A stretch of 64,000 nt of DNA from Zunongwangia sp. ESRF-bin46 (GTDB taxonomy: Bacteria; Bacteroidota; Bacteroidia; Flavobacteriales; Flavobacteriaceae), in contig NTLF01000004.1 of the NCBI GenBank assembly GCA_002631855.1, positions 62,001 through 126,000 on the forward strand. Direction: 5' to 3'. The position numbers were made by a program, and so were the translations under genes. The notes beneath the pieces were generated by a model. It was not told the DNA's origin. It saw only the letters and a program-made list of their open reading frames with translations, and made no database searches. Shown here piece by piece: positions 26,849 to 36,388 of the stretch. How positions within the stretch are numbered: position 1 is the first letter of the stretch; each line of letters begins with the position of its first letter.

Positions 26849-27160
26849 GTGAAAATTTTAACTATCATATTATCCGTTTACTTTTTGGTACTCAATGTTG
26901 TGCCCTGTGATGACGGTGAAGTTAGTTTATACGATTTTCAAAATGACTTACAAATACAGTTAGATCATAATTCAGATAATACCGAACAGCCGGTATGCAT
27001 CAATTTTTGCCTTTGTAGCTGTTGTCACGTAAATGTTGTAAATGTCGATGTAGTTCCGTTTGTTATGCCATCTTTTGATATTTCTTCTGAAATATTCTTC
27101 CATTCTGATGGTTTTGGAAAAGATCTTCCCCTCTCCCTTTTGCAGCCTCCACAGGTTTAA
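26849..27160 (+). CDS. DUF6660-like small secreted protein preceding CusA
   Basis: From the GTG at 26849 (the same frame opens at 26783) the product is about 103 residues: a signal-type helix (MKILTIILSVYFLVLNVVPC), an acidic middle and a Cys-rich centre (CINFCLCSCCHVNVV). Small proteins of this kind commonly precede cusA-type genes in Bacteroidetes. The Cys/His cluster suggests periplasmic metal binding. It shares the -7 box just upstream, giving a very short leader. Confidence 0.7.
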   Translation: MKILTIILSVYFLVLNVVPCDDGEVSLYDFQNDLQIQLDHNSDNTEQPVCINFCLCSCCHVNVVNVDVVPFVMPSFDISSEIFFHSDGFGKDLPLSLLQPPQV

Positions 27161-27282
27161 TTCAGTTTTTATAGGATAGCTATATCCTCCTTAGACCTTT
27201 TTAGGTCAATCTTAATTTGATACGATTTTGTATATAGCAAATTTGTACCAAAAAGTTTCAATGAATTAAACCCTTCTTTTTT

Positions 27283-30200
27283 ATGATTAATAAAATCATT
27301 TCATTTTCAATCAACAATAAATTTATTGTTGGTCTATTGATGGTAGCCCTGATTGGCACGGGCATTTGGTCAATGGCCACCATTAATCTGGGATCGGTTC
27401 CAGATATTACGAACAATCAAGTACAAGTCATAACTACAGCACCCAACTTGGGCACTGAAGACATAGAACAATTTGTTACCTATCCTGTGGAACTGGCAAT
27501 GGCAAACCTTCCAGATGTTGTCGAGCTACGTTCGGTTTCTCGCTTTGGTCTTTCAGTGGTTACTATTGTCTTTAAGGACGAAGCGGGCACCTACCTTCCC
27601 CGTCAACTGGTACAGGAAAAACTAGCTGAAGTCAGTGAAGAGATACCCGAAGGTTTTGGATCGCCTTTTATGGCTCCTATCACTACAGGATTGGGCGAAA
27701 TTTTTCAGTATACCTTAAAAGTAAAAGAAGGATATGAGGATAAGTATGATGCAATGGAGTTGCGTACTATCCAAGATTGGATTGTTAAACGTCAAATGGC
27801 ATTGGTGCCTGGCGTTGTAGAGGTCAATGCTTTCGGTGGATATGTGAAACAATACGAAATAGCGCTTAGCCCAGATAAGCTCAAAAGTTTTGGTATTACG
27901 ATGGGACAGGTTTTCGAAGCCCTCAAAATGAACAATGCGAATACAGGTGGTGCTTACATTGAAAAAAACCATCAAGCCAATTTTATTAGGGGTGAAGGTC
28001 TGGCGCGTAGCCTCGAAGATTTAGAAAACACAGTCGTCACTACAGAAAATGGCACACCAGTTCTTGTAAGGGATGTTGCTGAAAAAGTAGGCTATGGAAA
28101 CCAGATTAGGTACGGGGCCTTTACCCAAGATGGAAAGGAAACCGTTGGAGGACAAATCCTTATGCTTAAGGGGCAAAGCGCCAATAACGTAATAGACAAT
28201 GTACAAAGCCGAATAAAGGAAATTCAAAAATCCCTTCCTGAGGGTGTATATATTGAACCCTTTTTAAGCAGGAGCGAGCTTATTGGTAGAACGACAAGCA
28301 CAGTAGAAAAGAATTTGATCGAAGGCTCACTTATCGTAATATTCGTACTCGTTATCCTTTTGGGAAGCTTGCGCGGAGGATTGATTACCGCATCGGTAAT
28401 TCCATTATCCCTTTTGTTCGCATTTATTTTGATGAAACAATTTGGAGTGTGGGCAAACCTAATGTCGCTTGGTGCAATTGATTTTGGGATTATAGTAGAT
28501 GGTGCAGTAATCATTGTAGAAGGAATGGTTTTTCATATTCATCAACGGATGAAAAAATCAACTAAAGTCATTGAGCAGGCTGAAATGGATGAGATTGCCT
28601 ATGAATCTGCAAGCACTATGATGAATTCCGCATTTTTTGGACAGTTGATTATTCTAATCGTCTTTACACCTATTTTATTCTTAACCGGTGTAGAAGGAAA
28701 GATGTTCCGCCCAATGGCATTTACTTTCGGTTTTGCGGTTTTAGGCGCAATTATTCTTTGTCTTACCTATGTGCCAATGATTTCGTCAATGTTTTTAAAA
28801 CCTTCAAAAAATCCGGATAGTTGGTTTGCAAAGTTCGAGAATAAAATTGATAGGTTCAGTGATAAGATTATGTCTAGTCTCAATAGAGCCTATAAGCCAC
28901 TGTTGTCTTTTGCACTTCGTTTTAAGGCTGGCATCGTGATAGGTGCAGTTGGCCTATTATTGATTGCAGGATTCATTTTTAGCAATATGGGTGGCGAGTT
29001 TATCCCAAAATTTGATGAGGGCGATATAGCAATGCAGGCACTGATAAAACCTGGAAGCAGTCTTACCGAATCCATTGAGGCCTCAAAAAAACTTCAAAAT
29101 ATAGTAAATGAGTTCCCAGAGGTTAAAACAATGATTTCAAGGATTGGGGTTGCCGAAATCCCCACAGACCCAATGCCAATGGATATTGCCGATAGTTACA
29201 TAATCCTTGAAAAGGATAAAAGTAAATGGACTTCGGCAGACAGCAAAGAAGAACTCATCGAAAAAATACAGGAAAAAATCGCCGTAATACCTGGAGTAAA
29301 TTTTGTGTTCACACAACCTGTTGAGCTACGTTTTAATGAATTGCTTACAGGTGTACGAGAAGATGTAGCTATAAAACTTTATGGTGAAAATTTGGACGTA
29401 CTGGCAGATAAGGCTAACGAAATGGCCTCGATTATAAAAACCGTTCCCGGAGCAGGTGATGTTAGAGCCGAGGCTACCAGTGGCCTTCCCCAGATGACCG
29501 TAGAATACGACAGGGCTAAAATGGCCCAGTACGGTGTAACCATTGATAAGCTGAACGATTATATAAGTGCATCATTCGCTGGTGAAAAAGCCAGTGTTGT
29601 TTTTGAGGGAGAAAAAAGATTTGATGTTGTCATTCGTCTTTCTGAGTCGTACCGTCAAGACATTAATAACCTAAAGAATCTATACATCGACCTTCCCAAC
29701 GGGGCACAAGTACCTCTTAAAGAAGTGGCCAACATCAGTTATAAACCTGGGCCAATGCAGATATCCAGGGACAATACCTATCGTCGTATCTCGGTTGGGG
29801 TTAATGTTCGTGGTCGTGATGTAAAATCAATGGTTGAAGAGATTCAGACAAAATTAGATGCTCAATTAAATCTTCCTCCCGGTTATTATATTACCTATGG
29901 TGGTTCTTTTGAGAATCTGCAACGGGCTTCAGACCGTCTAATGATTGTGGTGCCTATAGCACTTTTCTTAATCTTCATTTTGCTCTATTTCGCACTTAAC
30001 TCATTTTCACAATCGGTAATGATATATATGGCAGTGCCTTTGGCGGCCATTGGCGGTGTTTTTGCACTTTGGATAAGGGGGATGCCATTCAGTATTTCCG
30101 CTGGGGTCGGTTTTATCGTGCTCTTTGGGGTTGCGGTATTAAATGGGCTTGTGCTTATCAATAAATTCAATGAACTAAAAGAAAGTGGTATGACAAATAT

Positions 30201-31686
30201 AAAAGATAGAATTTATGAGGCTACCCACGAACGGCTACGTCCCATACTCTTAACAGCAACTGCCGCCATTATGGGCTTTATACCAATGGCAGTGTCCACA
30301 TCGGGAGGTGCAGAAGTCCAACGACCGCTGGCAACGGTAGTAATCGGTGGACTGATAACGGCAACATTCTTAACATTGGTCGTGGTTCCCGTACTATATA
30401 ATTGGCTGGAGGCCCGCAAAGAACGTAAAGGCAATGGTGGTGAGGCAAGTTATATCAAGAAAAGTACAACGGTTATTATTGTATTATTGAGTTTGGGAGG
30501 ATTTTTGACCCCAAATTCTGCAACCGCGCAGGATAATCAAATGGCCCAAACCCTTACTTTGGAAGAAGCCATTACAATGGCAAAGCAAAATTATCCTTCC
30601 TTAAAAGAAAGCCAAGCCTTTATTGAGCGTGAACAGGCGATGAAGGGTACCAGCTTTGATATGGGAAACACGAGGGTTTTTACGGGAAAGGAAGAAGTAG
30701 GCAATGACCTGCCAGGCATACAGACCACTATTGGTGTACAGCAAGGAAATATTGATTTGCTTTCAGGTTTTTCAAAATCCAAGTTCTATAAGGAACGTGT
30801 TAAACTGGGCGAAACGTTCTACGCTGTCAACGAGCAGCAATTGATTCGTAATGTGATGCAGGCCTATGACCGTATCAATTATAACAAAGCACAATTGCGC
30901 TTTGCGGAACAGTTGGACAGTGTTTATACTAACTTTAGGACAGCTGCCCAATTGCGCTATGATACCGGGGAAACGGGCAAACTGGAATTTATTGCCGCCT
31001 CTTCTGAATATCAGCAGATTCAAGTCTTAAGGCAACAAGCCTATGATGATATAGATATCGCAAAAAGGGCATTGAAACAATATTTGGGCATCGAACAAGA
31101 AATTGAAACGGTTGGTCAAACCTATGAACCGATGGATTTTTTGGCCACTTTGGACTCGGCTTCCGTAGACAATAATCCTTTGCTTCAATATGCTATGCAG
31201 AATGCAGAAGTAAGCAAAGCCAATGTCGGTGTGGAAAAAGCACAGTTCCTACCCAAGTTCAACTTGACCTATGGAAGACAGATTGTGGATAATGTATCGG
31301 GCTTCAATACCTATCAAGCCGGTATTAACATACCGCTTTGGTTCTTTCCACAGAAATCAAGGGTAAAGGCAGCTAAAGCTAATGCTATGGTTGCCGAGAA
31401 CCAATACCTCGAACAAAAGGCAATGACCGAAAGTACAGTCTCTCAACTCATAAAATCGCTGGAAAAAACACAAAAAATCCTGAATTATTATCAGGAGGGC
31501 GCATTGCTTTTGGCCGAGCAGCAAATTACTACGGCAGAACTGGCATCTAAGGAAGGTGAAATAGATTATGTGAATTATATCACTATTCTCAACAGTGCCA
31601 TTACGATAAAACAAAATCATTTACAGTTTATCAATCAATATAACCAACAGGCCATTGAACTACAATATCAATTGGGAAATCTATAA
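27283..31686 (+). CDS. CusA/CzcA-type RND metal efflux pump fused to a TolC-like domain
   Basis: This is a 1467-residue protein. Residues 1 to about 1040 form a full heavy-metal RND pump: N-terminal helix, two periplasmic porter domains, 12 helices, and motifs such as GSVPDITNNQVQVIT and FGIIVDGAVIIVEG. After another hydrophobic stretch, residues from about 1085 match an outer-membrane efflux protein (LTLEEAITMAKQNYPSLKES and coiled helices). Pump and outer-membrane channel are thus one polypeptide, a form seen in Bacteroidetes. It exports Cu/Ag or Zn/Cd/Co. It is followed by its CusB partner. Confidence 0.93.
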   Translation: MINKIISFSINNKFIVGLLMVALIGTGIWSMATINLGSVPDITNNQVQVITTAPNLGTEDIEQFVTYPVELAMANLPDVVELRSVSRFGLSVVTIVFKDEAGTYLPRQLVQEKLAEVSEEIPEGFGSPFMAPITTGLGEIFQYTLKVKEGYEDKYDAMELRTIQDWIVKRQMALVPGVVEVNAFGGYVKQYEIALSPDKLKSFGITMGQVFEALKMNNANTGGAYIEKNHQANFIRGEGLARSLEDLENTVVTTENGTPVLVRDVAEKVGYGNQIRYGAFTQDGKETVGGQILMLKGQSANNVIDNVQSRIKEIQKSLPEGVYIEPFLSRSELIGRTTSTVEKNLIEGSLIVIFVLVILLGSLRGGLITASVIPLSLLFAFILMKQFGVWANLMSLGAIDFGIIVDGAVIIVEGMVFHIHQRMKKSTKVIEQAEMDEIAYESASTMMNSAFFGQLIILIVFTPILFLTGVEGKMFRPMAFTFGFAVLGAIILCLTYVPMISSMFLKPSKNPDSWFAKFENKIDRFSDKIMSSLNRAYKPLLSFALRFKAGIVIGAVGLLLIAGFIFSNMGGEFIPKFDEGDIAMQALIKPGSSLTESIEASKKLQNIVNEFPEVKTMISRIGVAEIPTDPMPMDIADSYIILEKDKSKWTSADSKEELIEKIQEKIAVIPGVNFVFTQPVELRFNELLTGVREDVAIKLYGENLDVLADKANEMASIIKTVPGAGDVRAEATSGLPQMTVEYDRAKMAQYGVTIDKLNDYISASFAGEKASVVFEGEKRFDVVIRLSESYRQDINNLKNLYIDLPNGAQVPLKEVANISYKPGPMQISRDNTYRRISVGVNVRGRDVKSMVEEIQTKLDAQLNLPPGYYITYGGSFENLQRASDRLMIVVPIALFLIFILLYFALNSFSQSVMIYMAVPLAAIGGVFALWIRGMPFSISAGVGFIVLFGVAVLNGLVLINKFNELKESGMTNIKDRIYEATHERLRPILLTATAAIMGFIPMAVSTSGGAEVQRPLATVVIGGLITATFLTLVVVPVLYNWLEARKERKGNGGEASYIKKSTTVIIVLLSLGGFLTPNSATAQDNQMAQTLTLEEAITMAKQNYPSLKESQAFIEREQAMKGTSFDMGNTRVFTGKEEVGNDLPGIQTTIGVQQGNIDLLSGFSKSKFYKERVKLGETFYAVNEQQLIRNVMQAYDRINYNKAQLRFAEQLDSVYTNFRTAAQLRYDTGETGKLEFIAASSEYQQIQVLRQQAYDDIDIAKRALKQYLGIEQEIETVGQTYEPMDFLATLDSASVDNNPLLQYAMQNAEVSKANVGVEKAQFLPKFNLTYGRQIVDNVSGFNTYQAGINIPLWFFPQKSRVKAAKANAMVAENQYLEQKAMTESTVSQLIKSLEKTQKILNYYQEGALLLAEQQITTAELASKEGEIDYVNYITILNSAITIKQNHLQFINQYNQQAIELQYQLGNL

Positions 31687-31702
31687 TCTAAAAAAAACAG
31701 AA

Positions 31703-32923
31703 ATGAAGAAAATAGCAATAATCAGTTCCATAGTACTAACTATTATGTTAATAGGCTGTAATGGAAAATCCAACTCGGAGATACCGAACAGCGAAACCAA
31801 TGAAACTTCGGAAAATTCCAAAAGCGCTGAAGAAGGGGAAAACGAAGAAGGTGAAGAAGGTGTAGTAGAAATTACCAATGAACAAGCTGAAACCATAGGT
31901 CTTGAGCTAAAGCAAATTGAAGAAAAAAGCCTTGGCAACAGTGTTAAGGTTACCGGGATTTTAGAGCTGTATCCGCAGTACAAAGCCAATATTAGCCCTT
32001 TTGTAGGAGGTAATGTAAGTTCCATAAAAGTAATCGAGGGGGATAAAGTTCGGAAAGGACAGGTATTGGCTTACTTACAGCACCCAGATATTATTTCAAT
32101 GCAACAGGAATTTCAGGAAAAAAACGATGAACTCGTATTCCTTCAACAGGATTTTGAACGCAAGCAAACTTTATTTGATAAAGGGGTCTCCTCGGCCAAA
32201 GAATTTCAGATGGCTCAGTCCAAATTCAGAAGTACTACTTCGAGCGTTAACGCCTTAAGGTCAAAACTGGAGCTACTGGGATTAAATATCTCTAAAATAA
32301 AATCTGGTGAAATTTATGCGTCAGTGCCTATTACATCGCCAATCGGAGGTTTTGTCGATGAAGTTATGGTAAGCCTTGGTGACTATGTGGCACCACAGAC
32401 CAAAATGTTTGCGGTAAGTGATAATTCGGAAATTCACGCAGATTTTAAAGTGTATGAAAAAGATATTTATAAAGTAAAGGAAGGGCAACAAATCTATTTT
32501 ACCGTAGCATCAAAGCCAGATCAACTATTAAAGGCAAAAATCCACGCCATTGGCAAAACGTTTGAAACCGATCCAAAAGCGATTCACGTGCACGCGGACA
32601 TTCATAATGAAGATAAAGAACTCCTTCCTGGAATGTATGTGGAAGGTAGAATTGTTCAAGGCGAAAAAATGGCCTTGGCAGTTCCAGAGGAAGCCATTGT
32701 TAAAAATGGGGAAAAAACCTTCATTTTCGTAGAGGATAAGGACAATGAAGAAGAAAATAAACTAAGGTTCAATATGATTCCTGTTAATACAGGGATGACC
32801 GATTTGGGCTATGTGGAAATAAGCCTCCCCGCAGGTATATCTAAGGATATAACCGTTGTTACAAAAGGGGCATACATTCTCTCTTCCGAGATGATTAAAG
32901 CTGAATTGGGAGATGACGATTAA
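31703..32923 (+). CDS. CusB/CzcB-type periplasmic adaptor (membrane-fusion lipoprotein)
   Basis: From the ATG at 31703 the protein has about 406 residues. The N-terminus is a lipoprotein signal (IVLTIMLIGC), then a Glu-rich linker, the barrel-sandwich/lipoyl and hairpin domain (about 80-220; SPFVGGNVSSIKVIEGDKVRKGQVL) and a beta-barrel/MP domain (LPGMYVEGRIV). It bridges the RND pump to the outer membrane. The frame also opens at 31655, overlapping cusA, but the signal peptide fixes the later start. Confidence 0.92.
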   Translation: MKKIAIISSIVLTIMLIGCNGKSNSEIPNSETNETSENSKSAEEGENEEGEEGVVEITNEQAETIGLELKQIEEKSLGNSVKVTGILELYPQYKANISPFVGGNVSSIKVIEGDKVRKGQVLAYLQHPDIISMQQEFQEKNDELVFLQQDFERKQTLFDKGVSSAKEFQMAQSKFRSTTSSVNALRSKLELLGLNISKIKSGEIYASVPITSPIGGFVDEVMVSLGDYVAPQTKMFAVSDNSEIHADFKVYEKDIYKVKEGQQIYFTVASKPDQLLKAKIHAIGKTFETDPKAIHVHADIHNEDKELLPGMYVEGRIVQGEKMALAVPEEAIVKNGEKTFIFVEDKDNEEENKLRFNMIPVNTGMTDLGYVEISLPAGISKDITVVTKGAYILSSEMIKAELGDDD

Positions 32924-32950
32924 TTCAATAAACAATTAAAGGTTTTGATT

Positions 32951-33004
32951 CCGAGCTTGTTTATCGTCTTAATTAGTTAGTTAAAAATTAAAAAACAGGC
33001 TCGG
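32951..33004 (+). promoter_or_regulatory. Long hairpin between cusB and the PII-like gene
   Basis: CCGAGCTTGTTT and AAACAGGCTCGG pair over 12 bp (one G-U) around a loop of about 28 nt. There is no T-run after it, so it may be an RNA-processing or stability element rather than a terminator. Confidence 0.45.
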
Positions 33005-33031
33005 TTCAAAATCAATTAAAAATAAATAATT

Positions 33032-33370
33032 ATGAAAGAAATAAAAGCATTTGTAAAACCGAACAGAATACAAAGGGTCATTGAGGCTCTATCGGATAAC
33101 GGATTTAAAAGTATGACCCTGTCTCAGGCAGAAGGTACCGGTGCATTTAAGGCAAAAGGTGCAAGACCGTCCCTCGATTTTCACGTAACTGACAGTCCTG
33201 TGGTAAAACTGGAACTCGTCTGCCAGAACGAAGAGGCACAAAAGGCTATAGATATTATAACCGAAAACGGTAAATCTCCGGAAAAGGGGGACGGAATAAT
33301 TTATATAACCAGTATAGACGATGCCTTTAAAATCAAAACTGGTGAATCTCTCAAGAGGTACGACTTATAA
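33032..33370 (+). CDS. PII-like signalling protein of a metal-efflux operon
   Basis: The 112-residue protein has the GlnB/PII fold signature (MKEIKAFVKPNRIQRVIEAL start, KLELVCQNEEAQKAIDII core). Its T-loop (AEGTGAFKAKGARPSL) lacks the Tyr that is uridylylated in nitrogen-sensing PII. PII-like proteins next to cus/czc efflux genes form a separate group. A role in sensing nucleotide or metal for the efflux system is likely, not ammonium control. It is immediately followed by a Fur-family gene. Confidence 0.85.
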   Translation: MKEIKAFVKPNRIQRVIEALSDNGFKSMTLSQAEGTGAFKAKGARPSLDFHVTDSPVVKLELVCQNEEAQKAIDIITENGKSPEKGDGIIYITSIDDAFKIKTGESLKRYDL

Positions 33371-33383
33371 AACCCGATGTAAA

Positions 33384-33815
33384 ATGGAAGACATAGTAAA
33401 AAAACTGGAAGAAAAGGGCGTTAAACCTACTGCTATGCGCTTGTTAACCTACAAACATTTATCAAAAATGGAGGTAGCAATAAGTTTGGGAGAACTCGAA
33501 AAACATTTCAAAAGTTCAGAGCGTAGCACCCTATTTCGTACTATGAAAACATTTGAGGAAAACAAATTGGTACACGCCATCGAAGACGGTACTGGCTTTG
33601 TAAAATATGCCCTTTGTGATGAAGATTGTCAATGCGAAGTTGGCAATGACCTTCATTTGCATTTTCACTGTAATAAATGTGATGAAACAATTTGTCTCAC
33701 AGACCATAAAATACCCCAAATCAACTTACCCCAAGGTTTTAAGGCAGAAAACATCAATTTGATCGTACAAGGGATATGCGTTAAGTGTGGCAATGAAAGT
33801 GCAGATTCACGATGA
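33384..33815 (+). CDS. Fur-family metalloregulator 1
   Basis: The 143-residue repressor has a winged helix in residues 1-80 (RLLTYKHLSKMEVAISLGEL) and a dimerisation/metal domain with LHLHFHCNKC and the distal pair CVKC. These form the structural zinc site and a His-rich regulatory site as in Zur/Fur/PerR-type proteins. The same frame is open upstream and overlaps the PII-like gene, but the ATG at 33384 gives a normal length. Its target may be the palindrome at 26810. Confidence 0.88.
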   Translation: MEDIVKKLEEKGVKPTAMRLLTYKHLSKMEVAISLGELEKHFKSSERSTLFRTMKTFEENKLVHAIEDGTGFVKYALCDEDCQCEVGNDLHLHFHCNKCDETICLTDHKIPQINLPQGFKAENINLIVQGICVKCGNESADSR

Positions 33816-33846
33816 ATTTAAGGTATTATAATTTAAAAAAAATAAA

Positions 33847-34197
33847 ATGATGACTATAACTCATAAAAACAATACCCTCTTCCTTATTGCTAAAGGTATG
33901 CTTGACCTCAATGACTGTGAGAACTTTTTTTTAGAGCTGAACAGACAAATAAATTCTGCTAAAGATGTCCGTTGTTATTTTGAAATAAAGGATTGCCAGG
34001 GCTGCACACCAGAGGTGTTTGAGAAAGATTATTTTCAGAACCTTGAAAAAGAGAAACACCTTGAGAAGGTTGCGATTGTAGGTTCTTTTAAATATCAAGA
34101 AGAACTCACTAAGCTCTTAATGCCCTTTTCTAGGGCACATATCAGATATTTTGATAGTAAGGATTCCGTTACTGCCAAAAAATGGATTGAGGCTTAA
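33847..34197 (+). CDS. SpoIIAA-like (STAS-fold) protein
   Basis: The 116-residue cytosolic protein resembles the SpoIIAA-like/STAS fold (ITHKNNTLFLIAKGMLDLND opening; KVAIVGSFKYQEELTKLLMPF end). No phosphorylatable Ser can be assigned. Relatives of this group are common in marine and metal-resistance loci without known function. It lies 31 bp after the Fur gene, in the same run. Confidence 0.7.
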   Translation: MMTITHKNNTLFLIAKGMLDLNDCENFFLELNRQINSAKDVRCYFEIKDCQGCTPEVFEKDYFQNLEKEKHLEKVAIVGSFKYQEELTKLLMPFSRAHIRYFDSKDSVTAKKWIEA

Positions 34198-34231
34198 ACA
34201 GAAAATTAATCAACATTTAAAAACAGATATT

Positions 34232-34627
34232 ATGAAACAGATTAAAAATGCAGGTATTCTAATGGTTTTGGTGGCTTTTATGATAGGCTTTCAGAGCAGT
34301 GCACAAAACACAGACAAAATTTTGAAGAACCCTGAAAAAAGGGAACAGGTTATGACGGCCATTATCAATAATCCAGAGATGAGAATGGAAATGATGGAAA
34401 AAATGATGAAGATGATGGAAAAGGACACCACGATGTCCAAAAAGATGAAGAAAAAAATGATGATGAAAATGGAAAAGGACACTACAATGTCAAAAAAGAT
34501 GAAGGAAAGAATGGCTACGATGAAAAAAGAAAAAGAGATGAAGTGTGAATGTGAGTGTAAAAATGAAGATGGAAAGTGCCAATGTAAAATGGAGGAGAAT
34601 GATGAAGATAAAAATGAAAAGCAGTGA
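34232..34627 (+). CDS. Secreted Met/Lys/Cys-rich putative metal-binding protein
   Basis: From the ATG at 34232 (131 residues) a signal peptide (GILMVLVAFMIGFQSSAQ) precedes a highly charged helix full of Met. It includes two copies of an 18-residue unit, MEKDTTMSKKMKxxM, encoded by a 54-bp tandem repeat (about 34415-34522). The tail has CECECKNEDGKCQC. Met and Cys clusters suit Cu(I) or Ag(I) binding in the periplasm. Neighbouring CusAB and multicopper oxidase support this. No family name is recognised. Confidence 0.75.
   Translation: MKQIKNAGILMVLVAFMIGFQSSAQNTDKILKNPEKREQVMTAIINNPEMRMEMMEKMMKMMEKDTTMSKKMKKKMMMKMEKDTTMSKKMKERMATMKKEKEMKCECECKNEDGKCQCKMEENDEDKNEKQ
34415..34522 (+). repeat. 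54-bp tandem repeat inside the Met-rich gene
   Basis: Two in-frame 54-bp units start with ATGGAAAAGGACAC at 34415 and 34469 and diverge toward the end of the second. They encode the Met/Lys-rich helix. Confidence 0.7.
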
Positions 34628-34688
34628 CTTAAACTAATCGAATAAACCTGACGCTTTGGGCAAATTGTTAATTAGAAATCGGAAAATT

Positions 34689-36338
34689 ATGGAAAAGAAC
34701 AAAATAGATAGAAGGAACTTCATCAAGCTTGGTAGCCTTGGAGCAACTGTTGTTATTACCTGGCCATTGTTGAATTCCTGTAATGGTTTTGCTTCAGAAA
34801 ATAAAAATACCATCAATCCCGATTTTCAAGCAGATTTAGATTTCGAATTGACAGCCAAAGAAACAGATATTCAATTGTTTCAAGGAAATACAACCAAGGT
34901 TTGGATGTTTGAAGGAAACGTTCTTGACGGAGACAAAACAACAGTACAAAAATTAGGGAAGAGCTATTTGGGACCTATAATAAGGGTGCGAAAAGGACAG
35001 AAAATAAGGGTTCGTTTCAAGAATCAATTACCTGAGGAAAGTATTGTTCATTGGCACGGTATGCACGTTCCAGAGGAAGATGACGGTCATCCTAAAGATG
35101 TAATAGCTAATGGTGAAACTTATGTGTATGAATTTGAAATAATGAACCGTGCCGGCACCTATTGGTTCCACCCACATCCACACGGACGTACTGGGCCACA
35201 GGTTTATAATGGTCTTGCAGGGCTTTTTGTAGTTACGGACGATGAAGAACAACGATTAAAATTGCCATCAGGAGAATACGATGTTCCTGTTGTACTGCAA
35301 GATCGCCAGTTTGATAACAATAATCAATTGGTATATCTAAACCGTGGACGTATGGATAGGATGAATGGTTTTTTGGGCAACCGTATCCTTATCAATGGAA
35401 ATCCGGATATGAAACTTTCACTTAAAAGTGGGTGTGCCTATAGACTACGCTTTCTAAACGGTTCCAATTCACGTTTTTATAAACTAGCTTGGGAAGACGG
35501 CACCCCACTTGTTATTATAGGCAAGGATGGTAGTTTACTCGATAGTCCTAAATCTAAACCTTATGTAATGTTGGGCGTTGCAGAAAGAATTGATGTATGG
35601 CTCGATTTAAAGAACAGGCCTCAAGGCTCTCAAATGATTATGAAGAGTTTGTCGTTCTCTCCTGGGATGATGGGGATGATGGGCGGAATGATGGGCAGGG
35701 GTCGAAACAACCTTCCTTTGGGCAGCACTTATGAAATATTAAAAATCAATATCGATAAAACAGGGAGCAACGACTTTGAGCTTCCACAACGGCTGGCCGA
35801 ATTCAACAAACTCGATCCCGCCACTGCTGTTAATAGGAACAACCCAAGGACGTTCCGTTTTTTTATGAGGCGAATGCAATGGACTATCAATGGCCGGACT
35901 TGGGAAATGACGGGGGTTACCGAAGAAGAAACCGTAAAGCTCAATACGACCGAGGTTTGGGAAATCGTGAACAGAGGTGGTAGAATGATGGGCAATGACG
36001 ATATGATGGGAGAAAGAGGTTGGATGCGTAACCGTGGAGAAATGGATAGAGACAGAGGAATGATGGGCGGGGGAATGCAGATGCCGCACCCTTTTCATAT
36101 TCATCATTTGCAATTTAATATTCTGGAAAGGGACGTTTCCGGGGTTGACAGCAGGATTTGGAATTCAGTTAAGGATGGATTTATAGATGAGGGTTGGCAG
36201 GATACGGTTCTGTTAATGCCAGGTATGAGTGTTAAACTAATTATGCGCTTTGAAGATTTTAAAGGCCTCTTTTTATACCATTGCCATAATCTGGAACACG
36301 AAGATATGGGGATGATGCGCAATTTTAAAATTGAATAA
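34689..36338 (+). CDS. Multicopper oxidase (CueO/CopA-like), Tat-type signal
   Basis: From the ATG at 34689 the enzyme has 549 residues. The N-terminus has a twin-Arg motif (DRRNFIKLGSLGATVV) and a Cys that could be lipidated. All copper sites are present: HWHG (His121), HPHPHG (His161-165), HPFHIHH (His467) and HCHNLEHEDMGM (His531-Cys532-His533, with the axial Met). Met-rich loops (MMGMMGGMMGRG and others) resemble the Cu(I)-oxidising substrate loop of CueO. It probably detoxifies periplasmic Cu(I). Confidence 0.93.
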   Translation: MEKNKIDRRNFIKLGSLGATVVITWPLLNSCNGFASENKNTINPDFQADLDFELTAKETDIQLFQGNTTKVWMFEGNVLDGDKTTVQKLGKSYLGPIIRVRKGQKIRVRFKNQLPEESIVHWHGMHVPEEDDGHPKDVIANGETYVYEFEIMNRAGTYWFHPHPHGRTGPQVYNGLAGLFVVTDDEEQRLKLPSGEYDVPVVLQDRQFDNNNQLVYLNRGRMDRMNGFLGNRILINGNPDMKLSLKSGCAYRLRFLNGSNSRFYKLAWEDGTPLVIIGKDGSLLDSPKSKPYVMLGVAERIDVWLDLKNRPQGSQMIMKSLSFSPGMMGMMGGMMGRGRNNLPLGSTYEILKINIDKTGSNDFELPQRLAEFNKLDPATAVNRNNPRTFRFFMRRMQWTINGRTWEMTGVTEEETVKLNTTEVWEIVNRGGRMMGNDDMMGERGWMRNRGEMDRDRGMMGGGMQMPHPFHIHHLQFNILERDVSGVDSRIWNSVKDGFIDEGWQDTVLLMPGMSVKLIMRFEDFKGLFLYHCHNLEHEDMGMMRNFKIE

Positions 36339-36388
36339 AAGATGACTATACATAGTGTTGCACCGCTTGGAATATAATTGATTTTTGA

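Noticed and set aside
33032-33370. Nitrogen regulator GlnB
   Set aside because: The T-loop Tyr is missing and no amtB or glutamine synthetase gene is nearby. The metal-efflux context fits a PII-like group.
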